From an uncultured Gemmataceae bacterium (GTDB lineage Bacteria; Planctomycetota; Planctomycetia; Gemmatales; Gemmataceae), in assembly GCA_937922175.1 (NCBI GenBank), contig CAKZUU010000077.1:1-17834 (forward strand): 17,834 nt of DNA, in the 5' to 3' direction. Position numbers and translations under genes: made by a program. Position 1 is the stretch's first letter. Each line of letters opens with the position of its first letter. Positions 1 through 7,582 of the stretch are shown here, one piece after another. Below the pieces are notes generated by a model. The model saw only the letters and a program-made list of their open reading frames with translations, was not told where the DNA came from and did not search any database.

Positions 1-360
1 CTGATCGACCAGAGCTGGTCCTGCGGGCCGACGGCAACGGCCGCTCTGAACTCCTTGGGCACCTTGCACGGATCGTCGCTTGGGGTCACCGCCCTGCGAG
101 GGGGGCACCTCGATCCCTTCGATGAACCAATGAACAACCGCTTGGCTCTGCCTGCATTTGATTTCAACCACGGCTGTGTCAATGCCGGCACCGCACCGGG
201 CACCTACGACATGTTCGCGGGGTTTCGTAGCATGCACTCCGGCGGCTGTCACTTCCTCTTTTGCGATGGCAGCGTTCGTTTCCTCCGCGAATCGATCGAC
301 CCGGCCGCATATCGGGCGCTGTCCACTCTCGCGGGAGGTGAGGTAGCCTTTCATGACTGA
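1..360 (+). CDS. DUF1559 domain-containing protein, C-terminal part (5' end outside window)
   Basis: The reading frame is open from the first base to a TGA at 358-360, so this is the last 119 residues of a longer protein that begins outside the window. The visible part ends in the typical DUF1559 (SBP_bac_10-like, planctomycete pseudopilin-like) tail: a Phe-Arg-Ser-x-His-x-Gly-Gly stretch, then Phe-Leu-Phe-Cys-Asp-Gly-Ser-Val-Arg-Phe-Leu, then Tyr-Arg-Ala-Leu-Ser-Thr-x-Ala-Gly-Gly-Glu-Val. Full-length relatives start with a type IV pilin-like prepilin leader and one membrane helix, followed by a large extracytoplasmic domain. Their molecular role is not established; a surface or extracellular location is usually inferred. 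The stop overlaps the thioesterase start (ATGACTGA), so the two are probably translationally coupled. Its tail differs from the complete DUF1559 protein at 8307-9371, so they are distant paralogues rather than a recent duplication. Confidence 0.9.
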   Translation: MIDQSWSCGPTATAALNSLGTLHGSSLGVTALRGGHLDPFDEPMNNRLALPAFDFNHGCVNAGTAPGTYDMFAGFRSMHSGGCHFLFCDGSVRFLRESIDPAAYRALSTLAGGEVAFHD

Positions 361-781
361 CGCCACGGGGTGGGACGGCTGGAAATTTCACCTCCCCATC
401 CGCGTCCTGCCAGATCATCTCGATCCCCAAGGACACGTCAATAATGTCTCGTTTGTTCGATTCATTCAAGATGCCGCCGTCGCTCATTGGTTGGCGGCCG
501 CACCTCCGGATTGGCACAACAGCATCGCATGGGTCGTCCGACGACATGAAATCGACTACCTTCGACCGGCTTTTCTCGGCGAGGAATTGACCGTCTGGAC
601 ATGGGTTGGCGAACCTTCCGGCGCGACTTGGGAACGCTTCACCGAAATCCACCGAGCAGGCGATGGTCAAATTTTGGTCAAGGCCCGAACAGTGTGGGTA
701 TTGATCGACGCCTCGACCGGTCGGCCACGTCGAGTCGATTCACGGATCACATCGGTCTTACGTCGATCAGATGTCCGATGA
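353..781 (+). CDS. Acyl-CoA thioesterase of the hot-dog (4HBT/YbgC-like) family
   Basis: This 142-residue protein has the size of a single hot-dog-fold thioesterase. The key motif is near the N-terminus: Asp24-Pro-Gln-Gly-His28-Val-Asn30-Asn31, matching the DxxGHxNN catalytic loop of the 4-hydroxybenzoyl-CoA thioesterase family, with Asp24 the expected catalytic acid. The rest fits the family: a helix just after the motif (Phe-Val-Arg-Phe-Ile-Gln-Asp), a central Arg-x-x-Glu-Ile-Asp-Tyr strand, and a strand reading Val-Lys-Ala-Arg-Thr-Val-Trp-Val. The predicted activity is hydrolysis of a cytoplasmic acyl-CoA or acyl-ACP; the substrate cannot be told from sequence. The ATG overlaps the end of the upstream DUF1559 gene by 8 bp, so it is likely the distal gene of that transcript, although no functional link with DUF1559 is obvious. 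The next gene is convergent. Confidence 0.87.
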   Translation: MTDATGWDGWKFHLPIRVLPDHLDPQGHVNNVSFVRFIQDAAVAHWLAAAPPDWHNSIAWVVRRHEIDYLRPAFLGEELTVWTWVGEPSGATWERFTEIHRAGDGQILVKARTVWVLIDASTGRPRRVDSRITSVLRRSDVR

Positions 782-808
782 TTTGACCGTCAAACGAGCA
801 TCAGCTCG
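782..808. terminator. Candidate terminator structures between convergent genes
   Basis: The 41 bp between the thioesterase stop and the WD40 stop hold two adjacent inverted repeats. One is TTTGAC-C-GTCAAA at 782-794. The other is CGAGC-ATCA-GCTCG at 795-808, a 5-bp GC-rich stem with a 4-base loop. On the minus strand the second hairpin is followed directly by TTTGAC, giving a short U stretch for the WD40 transcript. On the plus strand the following bases are not T-rich. The position fits a terminator, but the stems are short. Confidence 0.35.
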
Positions 809-822
809 CCCGACCTTTCCCG

Positions 823-1767
823 TCAGCGCGCCGACCGAGGGATTTCTCTCCAGATCAGCCGACCCGAGACCGTTCCCGCGAGCAAGGTCGAGACGCCGGC
901 CAACGTGCCGCAATGCGTCACTCCCGGGACGCGATCCGCATACCGTGCTTCGCCCGTGGCCGCATCCCACAGCACCATCAGCCCCTTTTCACCCAGCGAG
1001 ACGATCCAGCGCGAACTACCACCGAACGTGGTATAGACGACGGCATCGCCGTGGCCGCTCAATTGACGACGTAATTCCCCCGAGCTAACATCCCACAACC
1101 TCACCGTCCGATCCTGACCGGCGGAGAGCAAATACCTGCCGTCATCGGAGAACGCCAGCGAGAGCACCGCGCCGTTGGGGTGTGCCATTTCCTGGACGAT
1201 CTCGCCATCAGAATTTCGGAGCAACCGAATTCGACCATCCGAGCCACCCACGGCGAAGCACGAACCTTGGGGTGAGACCGCCAGGGCGTACAGCGGCGAA
1301 GAAAAAGGCCCCCAAGTCGTCAGCAGGGCCCCATCCGAAGCACGCCACAGACGAACTCGATGATCTTGCCCACACGATAGGAAGGTGGCACCATCCGGAG
1401 CAAACGCGAGGGAATGGATGCACGTTGGGTGCCCTTGTAACCGCCGGAACGTCGATTTCCGAGGATTTCGCCCCCACCGCAAGCCGCCCTCCGAGTCCGC
1501 GACAATCAGCGTTGATCCATCAGGCGACCAAGCAAGGGCTGTCGGCGGAGCCGGCAACTCCCACTGCGTCACCGCTGATTCATTGGCGTGCCGGCGGTCG
1601 GCGATGAACACGCGGCCATCGAGGTATCCCCAGGCCACCTGGGCCAACTCGGGATCGATCGCCACCGCCGTGACCGTGGACAACTGCAGGGAGTGGGACC
1701 GCGACGAGTTCGCCCCCGGCTCGGGTGCGAAGACGCCTCCCAGAAACAGCAGGCCGATCCACCTCAT
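823..1767 (-). CDS. Secreted WD40-repeat beta-propeller protein
   Basis: The protein has 314 residues from the chosen ATG at 1765-1767. A longer frame exists upstream, but this ATG is preceded by GGGGAGG at 6-base spacing and begins a short hydrophobic leader (MRWIGLLFLGGVFA), so it is much more likely. About seven WD40 blades follow, at roughly residues 31-58, 73-100, 113-142, 155-184, 197-226, 239-268 and 282-307. Blades 3, 5 and 6 show the clearest Gly-His...Asp...Trp pattern (for example ending Val-Arg-Leu-Trp-Asp at 222-226). Seven blades would close a single propeller with no additional catalytic domain. WD40 propellers are protein-interaction scaffolds, and planctomycetes encode many, often exported. 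The partner cannot be named. The signal peptide is short and only moderately hydrophobic, so export is probable rather than certain. The gene is monocistronic by context. Confidence 0.85.
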   Translation of the reverse strand: MRWIGLLFLGGVFAPEPGANSSRSHSLQLSTVTAVAIDPELAQVAWGYLDGRVFIADRRHANESAVTQWELPAPPTALAWSPDGSTLIVADSEGGLRWGRNPRKSTFRRLQGHPTCIHSLAFAPDGATFLSCGQDHRVRLWRASDGALLTTWGPFSSPLYALAVSPQGSCFAVGGSDGRIRLLRNSDGEIVQEMAHPNGAVLSLAFSDDGRYLLSAGQDRTVRLWDVSSGELRRQLSGHGDAVVYTTFGGSSRWIVSLGEKGLMVLWDAATGEARYADRVPGVTHCGTLAGVSTLLAGTVSGRLIWREIPRSAR

Positions 1768-1794
1768 GACAAACCTCCCCAGGTGGGACGACGC

Positions 1795-1823
1795 TATCTG
1801 GCGTCCGAGGGGGAGGATGTCAA
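1795..1823 (-). promoter_or_regulatory. Candidate sigma-70-type promoter of the WD40 gene
   Basis: On the minus strand a perfect -35 hexamer TTGACA (1818-1823) is followed after 17 bases by CAGATA (1795-1800) as a weak -10. Transcription would begin near 1788, leaving a leader of about 20 bases that contains the GGGGAGG ribosome binding site. The geometry is right; the -10 match is poor. Confidence 0.4.
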
Positions 1824-1974
1824 GGGCAATCGGCCTCGAACGAGAAAGAGTCGGTCGTCGCTTCCGAATTCCCAGTCGGGGAGGGAACGACTCGGCATCG
1901 CTGCCGCCCCTTGCCGAAGATGAAGTCACCTACCAAGAAAACCGCATTCATTCTCCTCATGAAGGAATCCTTGG

Positions 1975-2973
1975 ATGGCCCAGCGATGGCTGATCACCGG
2001 GGCGACAGGTTTTGTCGGCGGACACGTGGCCGAGGCGGCTGTCGCTCGCGGCCATCAGGTCTGCACCATCGCTCGGGAAAATAGTGACACCTCGCTGCTC
2101 CAACCTCGGGGTGTGGCGATTTACCGCGGCGACCTGACCGACCCGGGGATCGTCCGTCAGGCGTTGGACGGTGTCGACGTGGTCGTCCACTGCGCCGCGA
2201 AGGTCGGGGATTGGGGGCCCGTCGAGGCCTACCGGAGTGTGAATGTCGATGCGCTCCGACAATTGTTAGAGGCGTGCCAGCAGCGCCCGTTGCATCGCTT
2301 CGTTCATATTAGCACCCTGGGGGTTTACGCCGCCCGACACCATCGCGGGACCGATGAGTCGGAGCCTCTTCCCCCGCGCCACATCGACGGCTACACGCAA
2401 ACCAAGGTGGAAGCCGAGCACCTCGCCCTCGACGCCCATCGCCTGCACGGGTTGCCTGTCGTGGTCTTGCGCCCAGGATTCGTGTACGGACCAAGGGATC
2501 GCACCGTGCTGCCCAAACTCGTCGAGAATCTACGGCGAGGCGTGGTTCGTTTTATCGGGGACCCTGCCAAGCTTCACATGAACACCATTTTTATCGGCAA
2601 CCTGGTCGAGGCAATCTTCCTCGCCGTGGATCACCCCAAAGCCGTGGGACAGGTCTACAACCTGACCGATGGCGAGCGAATTACCAAATTGCAATTCTTC
2701 AACACCATCACCGATGGGTTGGGGCTGCCTCGAGTGCAGAAGCGTGTCCCCCTCGTCATCGCACGTCTCGTGGCTCGCCTCCTCGAAGGTCGCGCCCGAC
2801 GGATCGGCAAACCCGAGCCTCCACGGCTGACGCAAGCACGCCTGAAGTTTCTCGGCCTAGATCTCGATTTCAATATCGACAAAGCCCGGCGAGAACTCGG
2901 CTACTCGCCCCCAACGAGCTTCGACGAGGGGATGCGCCTGACCTTGGAATGGTTGAAGAACAACATCGGCTGA
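1975..2973 (+). CDS. NAD(P)-dependent epimerase/dehydratase (extended SDR family)
   Basis: This is a 332-residue extended short-chain dehydrogenase/reductase. The Rossmann dinucleotide-binding motif Gly9-Ala-Thr-Gly12-Phe-Val-Gly15 lies at the N-terminus. A Gly-Asp-Leu-Thr-Asp turn around residue 53 contacts the adenine ring in relatives, and His-Cys-Ala-Ala follows near residue 72. The catalytic set is Ser113 or Thr114 (His-Ile-Ser-Thr-Leu-Gly-Val-Tyr), Tyr140 and Lys144 (YTQTK). The pattern resembles 3-beta-hydroxysteroid dehydrogenase/nucleoside-sugar epimerase-like members (PF01370/PF01073). The substrate, whether a nucleotide sugar, sterol-like or isoprenoid compound, cannot be decided. 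The ATG is preceded by GAAGGA with 8-base spacing. The gene is divergent from the WD40 gene and ends 18 bp before the convergent permease gene, so it is probably transcribed alone. Confidence 0.88.
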   Translation: MAQRWLITGATGFVGGHVAEAAVARGHQVCTIARENSDTSLLQPRGVAIYRGDLTDPGIVRQALDGVDVVVHCAAKVGDWGPVEAYRSVNVDALRQLLEACQQRPLHRFVHISTLGVYAARHHRGTDESEPLPPRHIDGYTQTKVEAEHLALDAHRLHGLPVVVLRPGFVYGPRDRTVLPKLVENLRRGVVRFIGDPAKLHMNTIFIGNLVEAIFLAVDHPKAVGQVYNLTDGERITKLQFFNTITDGLGLPRVQKRVPLVIARLVARLLEGRARRIGKPEPPRLTQARLKFLGLDLDFNIDKARRELGYSPPTSFDEGMRLTLEWLKNNIG

Positions 2974-2991
2974 AGGCGGTGTCGCGGGCTC

Positions 2992-4068
2992 TTACACATT
3001 CGACATCAGCGTGCCGATCGGACGTGTCTCCTCGATGTGATCCAACACAATTTTGCAGACGACCGTCAGGGGCACCGCCAGAAGCAGCCCCGGAATTCCC
3101 CATAACGATCCCCAAAACGCCAGCGACAACAGGATCAGCAAAGGGCTGAGATTGAGCCGGCTCCCCGCCATCCGAGGTTCGATCACTTGACCAATCACCA
3201 ATTGGATGATGGTCAACGTGATCAGCAGTAGCACGCCCGGGACGATGGAATCGCTCCCGACAAAGGCAAACAGCAACGGCGGGATCATCGCCACCAGGCT
3301 CCCCAAATACGGAATAAAGTTGAGTAAGAAAAACAGCAAGCCCCAAAGCAGGGCGAGATCGACTCGGAACACCAACATCGGTATCAAGGAAAGCAAGCCC
3401 GTCAGCAAGCTGACCCATGCTTTGACCGCAATGTAATTGACGATCGCTTCGTTGATGCTTTGAACGACGTTCACGATGTCGTGGGCCCGTTTCGCGCCGA
3501 AGGCCAACTCCATCCGTCGAGGAAACGAAATCTTTTCCGCCAAAAGAAATACCAAATAAATAAACACGATGAAAACGAACGTGACGAAATCGAAAAACTG
3601 CTGAAGCAATTGTTGAGCCATCTCAATCCAATCCTCACTCGAAAAAGTGAGGTCCCGGAGCAATTGGTTCAGTTGCTGCACGGTGCGACCGAGTCCCAAG
3701 TCTTCGCCCCATTGGATCGCACGCCGGCCGAGAGCATCCAGTCGGGCTTTGTATTGGGTGAATTGTTCGGTCGTGATCGAATTCAAGCTTCCGTAGATCG
3801 CCTGTCCGAGAAACACGAAGATGGCAAGCAAGACGCCGACGAGAACGGCATAGGCGATGCTGGGCCTCATCCCCTGCCGCACCAACCAGCGGTGCAGCGG
3901 CAGGATCGCGTAAGCGACCAGGCCGGCAATGAGCAACGGCCTCAAAATACTACCAAACAGCTGCAACAGATGGACCACCAAAACCACAAGAATGAGTCCC
4001 AGGGTGGCCATTTGAAGCCGACGCGGGAAGCTCCCCTCAGAAGTCGGCACCGCGCGATCGTTCGTCAC
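2992..4068 (-). CDS. AI-2E family transporter (PF01594 membrane protein)
   Basis: This 358-residue polytopic membrane protein has the AI-2E/TqsA/PerM family layout. There are N-terminal membrane segments near residues 20-39, 41-58 and 70-92, and a soluble region at about 95-140. Further hydrophobic segments lie near 150-167 and from 209 to 345. Family signatures are Asn250-Phe-Ile-Pro-Tyr-Leu-Gly256 and Glu297-Pro-Arg-Met300, followed by Leu-Ser-Pro-Leu-Leu-Ile-Leu-Leu-Ser-Leu. The start is GTG, supported by GAGGAGG five bases upstream. Family members have been assigned to autoinducer-2 export and Na+/H+ antiport, but most are uncharacterised, so no substrate is claimed. The gene lies 48 bp downstream of xylA on the same strand and is probably its operon partner, which raises the possibility of a sugar-related substrate. 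Confidence 0.88.
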   Translation of the reverse strand: MTNDRAVPTSEGSFPRRLQMATLGLILVVLVVHLLQLFGSILRPLLIAGLVAYAILPLHRWLVRQGMRPSIAYAVLVGVLLAIFVFLGQAIYGSLNSITTEQFTQYKARLDALGRRAIQWGEDLGLGRTVQQLNQLLRDLTFSSEDWIEMAQQLLQQFFDFVTFVFIVFIYLVFLLAEKISFPRRMELAFGAKRAHDIVNVVQSINEAIVNYIAVKAWVSLLTGLLSLIPMLVFRVDLALLWGLLFFLLNFIPYLGSLVAMIPPLLFAFVGSDSIVPGVLLLITLTIIQLVIGQVIEPRMAGSRLNLSPLLILLSLAFWGSLWGIPGLLLAVPLTVVCKIVLDHIEETRPIGTLMSNV

Positions 4069-4116
4069 TTACCCTCCTCGTGTTGCGTCCCAGGCATTGA
4101 CCAACAGGCGGGCGAA

Positions 4117-5433
4117 TCACCGCAGGTAGCGGTTGATGATGTTCTCAAGCATCTCTTGCCGGCCCGAGGTGTTCGGCGCCGCGTCGCCTCGTGCCAGAAT
4201 GTAGCTCTCCAGTTCCGCGAAGCCGACTTTGCCTGCCTCGATATCCGCCCCGATCCCGCTGTCCCATGAAGCATATCGTTGCTTGACAACATCACGCAAC
4301 ACCCCCTCGGCGCGAATCCGAGCCGCAATCTTCAACCCCTGAGCGAACGCATCCATCCCCCCGATGTGCGCGTGAAACAGATCGACCGGCTCGAAGCTCT
4401 CGCGGCGGACTTTGGCATCGAAGTTGACTCCCCCAGGAGCCAGCCCCCCTTGGCCGAGAATCACCAACATGCACTGGGTCGTCAGGTACAAGTCCGTGGG
4501 AAACTGATCGGTGTCCCACCCCAGCAACAGGTCGCCGCGATTCGCGTCGATGCTGCCCAGCATCCCATGCATGCTCGCGTACGTCAGTTCGTGCATCATC
4601 GTGTGCCCTGCGAGCGTGGCGTGGTTGGTCTCGATGTTCAACTTGAAATGATCGCTCAATCCGTATGTCTTGAGGAAGGCCACCACTGCGGCGCTGTCAA
4701 AATCATATTGGTGCGTCGTCGGTTCCTTGGGCTTGGGTTCAATCAGAAATTGACCTTTAAAACCAATCTGCTTTTTGTAATCGACGGCCAAATGAAAGAA
4801 CCTCGCCAGATGGTCGAGCTCGCGCTTCATGTCGGTGTTGTAAAGGTTGACGTAACCTTCGCGGCCGCCCCAAAAGACATAATTTTCTCCGCCCAATTCA
4901 TGCGTGATCTCAAGGGCTTTTTTCACTTGAGCCGCAGCATAGGCGAAGACGTCAGCATTGGGGCTGGTCGCCGCGCCGTGCACGAACCGTTTGTTGCTGA
5001 ACAGATTGGCGGTGCCCCACAACAATTTGATTCCCGTTCGGGCTTGCTCTTCTTTCAGGACCTTGACCACGCGATCCAAGTTGGCGTTTGTCTCGCGCAG
5101 GTTGGATCCCTCCGGGGCGACGTCGCGGTCGTGAAAGCAGTAATAGGGCGTGCCGAGTTTCTCCATGAACTCAAAGGCCACACGAACACGTTTGATAGCC
5201 ATTTCCACGGAATCGGTGCCGTCCTCCCACGGCCGCACCGCGCATCCGGGGCCGAACGGATCGCCCCCCATGCCCCGGAACGTATGCCAATAAGCCACCG
5301 AAAAACGGAAGTGGTCGCGCATTGTTTTGCCTTCCACCACTTCATCGGGGTTGTAATGACGGAAAGCCAGCGGGTTTTTCGAGTCGGGACCTTCGTAGGC
5401 AATTTTCGTGGAGACCTCGGGGAAATACGTCAT
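4117..5433 (-). CDS. xylA: Xylose isomerase
   Basis: The enzyme interconverts D-xylose and D-xylulose (and glucose/fructose) in the cytoplasm, the first step of the isomerase route to the pentose phosphate pathway. The 438-residue length is that of class II enzymes such as E. coli XylA. All active-site residues fall at the E. coli numbers: His101 and Asp104 in FHDRD, Glu232 in IEPKPKEPT, Glu268 and His271 in NIETNH, Asp296, Asp307 and Asp309 in WDTDQ, and Asp339 in VNFDAK. Both metal sites are therefore intact. The frame extends upstream, but the ATG at 5431-5433 is preceded by AAGAGGTG and starts exactly where the family starts (MTYFPEV). The AI-2E permease gene follows 48 bp downstream. A YjhG/YagF-type dehydratase is divergent on the other side. 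No xylulokinase gene is adjacent. Confidence 0.97.
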   Translation of the reverse strand: MTYFPEVSTKIAYEGPDSKNPLAFRHYNPDEVVEGKTMRDHFRFSVAYWHTFRGMGGDPFGPGCAVRPWEDGTDSVEMAIKRVRVAFEFMEKLGTPYYCFHDRDVAPEGSNLRETNANLDRVVKVLKEEQARTGIKLLWGTANLFSNKRFVHGAATSPNADVFAYAAAQVKKALEITHELGGENYVFWGGREGYVNLYNTDMKRELDHLARFFHLAVDYKKQIGFKGQFLIEPKPKEPTTHQYDFDSAAVVAFLKTYGLSDHFKLNIETNHATLAGHTMMHELTYASMHGMLGSIDANRGDLLLGWDTDQFPTDLYLTTQCMLVILGQGGLAPGGVNFDAKVRRESFEPVDLFHAHIGGMDAFAQGLKIAARIRAEGVLRDVVKQRYASWDSGIGADIEAGKVGFAELESYILARGDAAPNTSGRQEMLENIINRYLR

Positions 5434-5473
5434 GGCTGCACCTCTTGAAAGCGTGACGATCGAATTGCGGGGT

Positions 5474-5501
5474 ATGATAGCGACCTCGACGCCGATGCAA
5501 A
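5474..5501 (-). promoter_or_regulatory. Candidate xylA promoter
   Basis: On the minus strand TTTGCA (5496-5501, four of six matches to the -35 consensus) is separated by 16 bases from TATCAT (5474-5479, five of six matches to -10). This would place the transcription start about 30-35 bases before the xylA ATG. It lies beside the nested inverted repeat at 5504-5540. Evidence is by pattern only. Confidence 0.35.
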
Positions 5502-5503
5502 CC

Positions 5504-5540
5504 GGAGCGACGGCTTCCGACGGTCGGCACGGCTCGCTCC
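5504..5540. promoter_or_regulatory. Concentric inverted repeats between divergent xylA and dehydratase genes (candidate operator)
   Basis: The outer arms GGAGCGA (5504-5510) and TCGCTCC (5534-5540) and the inner palindrome CCGAC-G-GTCGG (5517-5527) share the same centre at position 5522. The element lies immediately upstream of the candidate xylA -35 box and about 78 bp before the dehydratase ATG. That is a natural place for a shared regulator of both genes. No regulator gene is adjacent, and short GC-rich palindromes are common by chance in such DNA. Confidence 0.35.
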
Positions 5541-5617
5541 TTCTTCGATTTCCGGTCGTAAGATGAATTCGCCCCGACCCACCGAGCTCCAGCCATGAGG
5601 TGATTCGAACAGTCATC

Positions 5618-7582
5618 ATGACAACGACCCACTCGATTCTCGACGCGAATGACCCGAGCATTTATGATCTGATCACCCAGTCGACGGGACCCGCCGGACT
5701 TTTGCCCCTGACTCCGGCGCAATTACGGGAATCGGCCAGCGGCGATCTATTCGGATGGAGCCAAAACGTCGGCATGGGTTGGAAACCATCCGATCTGGGC
5801 CAGCCGGAGTTCCTTATTCTGTCCACTCACGGCGGGATACGAGCCGAAGATGGGACGCCGATCGCCTTGGGCTACCACACCGGCCATTGGGAGGTCGGGC
5901 TGCTCGTCAAAGCGGCGGCAGAAGAACTGCGTCGTCTCGGAGCGATTCCCTTCGCCGGTGCGGTGACCGACCCCTGCGACGGCCGGACCCAAGGGACGCC
6001 GGGGATGATGGACAGTCTCCCCTACCGCAACGACGCCACCCTGGTTCTGAGTCGCCTGATCCGCTCACTGCCGACACGCCGTGGTGTCCTGGGTGTGGCG
6101 ACCTGCGACAAGGGCCTGCCCGCCATGATGATGGCCCTGGCAGGAACCCACGACTTGCCATGTGTGTTGGTCCCGGGTGGCGTCATGTTGGCGGGGCTAC
6201 CTGACAGTGAAGATACCGGGAAGGTGCAGTCGCTCGGCGCCCGCTTCAGCCACGGCGAGGTGACGTTGGAGCACGCCAGGGAAATGGGTTGCCGCGCCTG
6301 TGCCAGTCCGGGCGGAGGATGTCAGTTTCTCGGCACCGCGGCGACGTCCCAAGTCGTCGCCGAAGCCCTCGGACTCGCTTTGCCCCACTCGGCCTTGGCC
6401 CCGTCAGGACAACCCGTCTGGATCGACATGGCCCAGCGATCTGCCCAGGCCTTGGTACAACTCGCGAAGACGGGTCAAACCACTCGCGACCTCCTCACCC
6501 CCGCCGCTCTCCGCAATGCCATCACAGTTCATGCGGCTTTTGGCGGGAGCACGAACCTGTTGCTTCACATCCCGGCCGTCGCCTTCCATGCCGGCCTGAC
6601 TCGCCCCACGCTCGAAGATTGGATCGATATCAACCGCCGCGTGCCACGCCTCGTCGACGCACTGCCCAATGGCCCCGTCGGTCATCCCACGATCCGCGTC
6701 TTCCTGGCCGGCGGCGTCCCCGAAGTCATGCTTCACCTCCGCGACCTGAACCTGCTCGACCTCTCCTGTCGGTCGGTCTCCGGTCTTCGCCTCGGCGATG
6801 TCCTCGCATGGTGGGAAAAGAGCGAGCGGCGTCGACGATTCCGAGAAATCTTGGCCCAACGCGATGGGGTAGATCCCGACTCCGTCATTATGACTCCGAA
6901 GCAGGCCACCTCGCGCGGATTAACCAGCACTGTGACGTTCCCTCGCGGCAACCTGGCCCCCGATGGTTCCGTGGTCAAGAGCACCGCCATTGATCCCAGC
7001 GTCGTTGATGCCGACGGAGTCTACCGGATGATCGGCCCCGCTCGCGTCTTCACCACGGAGCAAGCCGCCGTCCGCGCGATCAAAGACGGCGCCATCAAAC
7101 CCGGAGATGTTCTCGTTCTCTGCTGCCGCGGACCTTTGGGCGCAGGCATGGAGGAGATCTACCAGATCACCTCAGCCTTGAAGCATCTGAGTTGGGGCAA
7201 GCACGTCGCCGTTCTGACCGACGCCCGGTTCAGCGGTGTCTCGACAGGTGCCTGCATCGGTCATATCAGCCCCGAAGCTCTGGCCGGTGGTCCCATCGGC
7301 AAACTGCGCAACGGCGATACCATTCGCATTGTCATTGATCGAATTCGACTCGAAGGAACGGTCGATCTCATCATCGACGGCGACCCGAACAAGGGAACCG
7401 CCGAGTTGCAAACGCGACCGTTTCGCTCTGACCTCGCCCCCGATCCCGGCCTGCCGGCCGACACCCGACTTTGGGCGTTGTTGCAACATGCCAGCGGCGG
7501 CGTTTGGGCCGGCTGCGTCTACGACGTCTCTCGCATCGCTCCACGCTTGGGGCTACCCGTCTCGTCACCCCACGCCCAATAG
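5618..7582 (+). CDS. Sugar-acid dehydratase of the YjhG/YagF (D-xylonate dehydratase) subgroup, IlvD/EDD superfamily
   Basis: This 654-residue protein follows the E. coli YjhG/YagF sequence along its length from memory, including SGDLFG (41-46), GMGW (52-55), DPCDGRTQGT (118-127), CDKGLPA (163-169), HAAFGGSTNLLLHIPA, NGPVGHP and DARFSGVSTGACIGH. It would dehydrate an aldonic acid, probably D-xylonate, to a 2-keto-3-deoxy acid using an iron-sulfur cluster. Cys120, Cys163, Cys228 and Cys235 are in the conserved cluster or active-site loops. The ATG at 5618 gives an N-terminus matching YjhG. A GTG at 5600 would add six residues, and neither start has an ideally spaced ribosome binding site (GAGGTG is 15 bases before the ATG). 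The gene is divergent from xylA. Other aldonate substrates, such as galactonate-like acids, are possible. IlvD (valine pathway) and Edd are less similar. Confidence 0.93.
   Translation: MTTTHSILDANDPSIYDLITQSTGPAGLLPLTPAQLRESASGDLFGWSQNVGMGWKPSDLGQPEFLILSTHGGIRAEDGTPIALGYHTGHWEVGLLVKAAAEELRRLGAIPFAGAVTDPCDGRTQGTPGMMDSLPYRNDATLVLSRLIRSLPTRRGVLGVATCDKGLPAMMMALAGTHDLPCVLVPGGVMLAGLPDSEDTGKVQSLGARFSHGEVTLEHAREMGCRACASPGGGCQFLGTAATSQVVAEALGLALPHSALAPSGQPVWIDMAQRSAQALVQLAKTGQTTRDLLTPAALRNAITVHAAFGGSTNLLLHIPAVAFHAGLTRPTLEDWIDINRRVPRLVDALPNGPVGHPTIRVFLAGGVPEVMLHLRDLNLLDLSCRSVSGLRLGDVLAWWEKSERRRRFREILAQRDGVDPDSVIMTPKQATSRGLTSTVTFPRGNLAPDGSVVKSTAIDPSVVDADGVYRMIGPARVFTTEQAAVRAIKDGAIKPGDVLVLCCRGPLGAGMEEIYQITSALKHLSWGKHVAVLTDARFSGVSTGACIGHISPEALAGGPIGKLRNGDTIRIVIDRIRLEGTVDLIIDGDPNKGTAELQTRPFRSDLAPDPGLPADTRLWALLQHASGGVWAGCVYDVSRIAPRLGLPVSSPHAQ

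Noticed and set aside
4279..5448. A 389-codon open frame on the plus strand opposite xylA
   Set aside because: It is the antisense of a fully conserved xylose isomerase and matches no family. High-GC codon use on the coding strand produces such frames.
5600..5617. GTG start for the YjhG/YagF-type dehydratase, six codons upstream
   Set aside because: It is possible, but the ATG at 5618 gives an N-terminal length that matches E. coli YjhG, and neither start has a well-spaced ribosome binding site.
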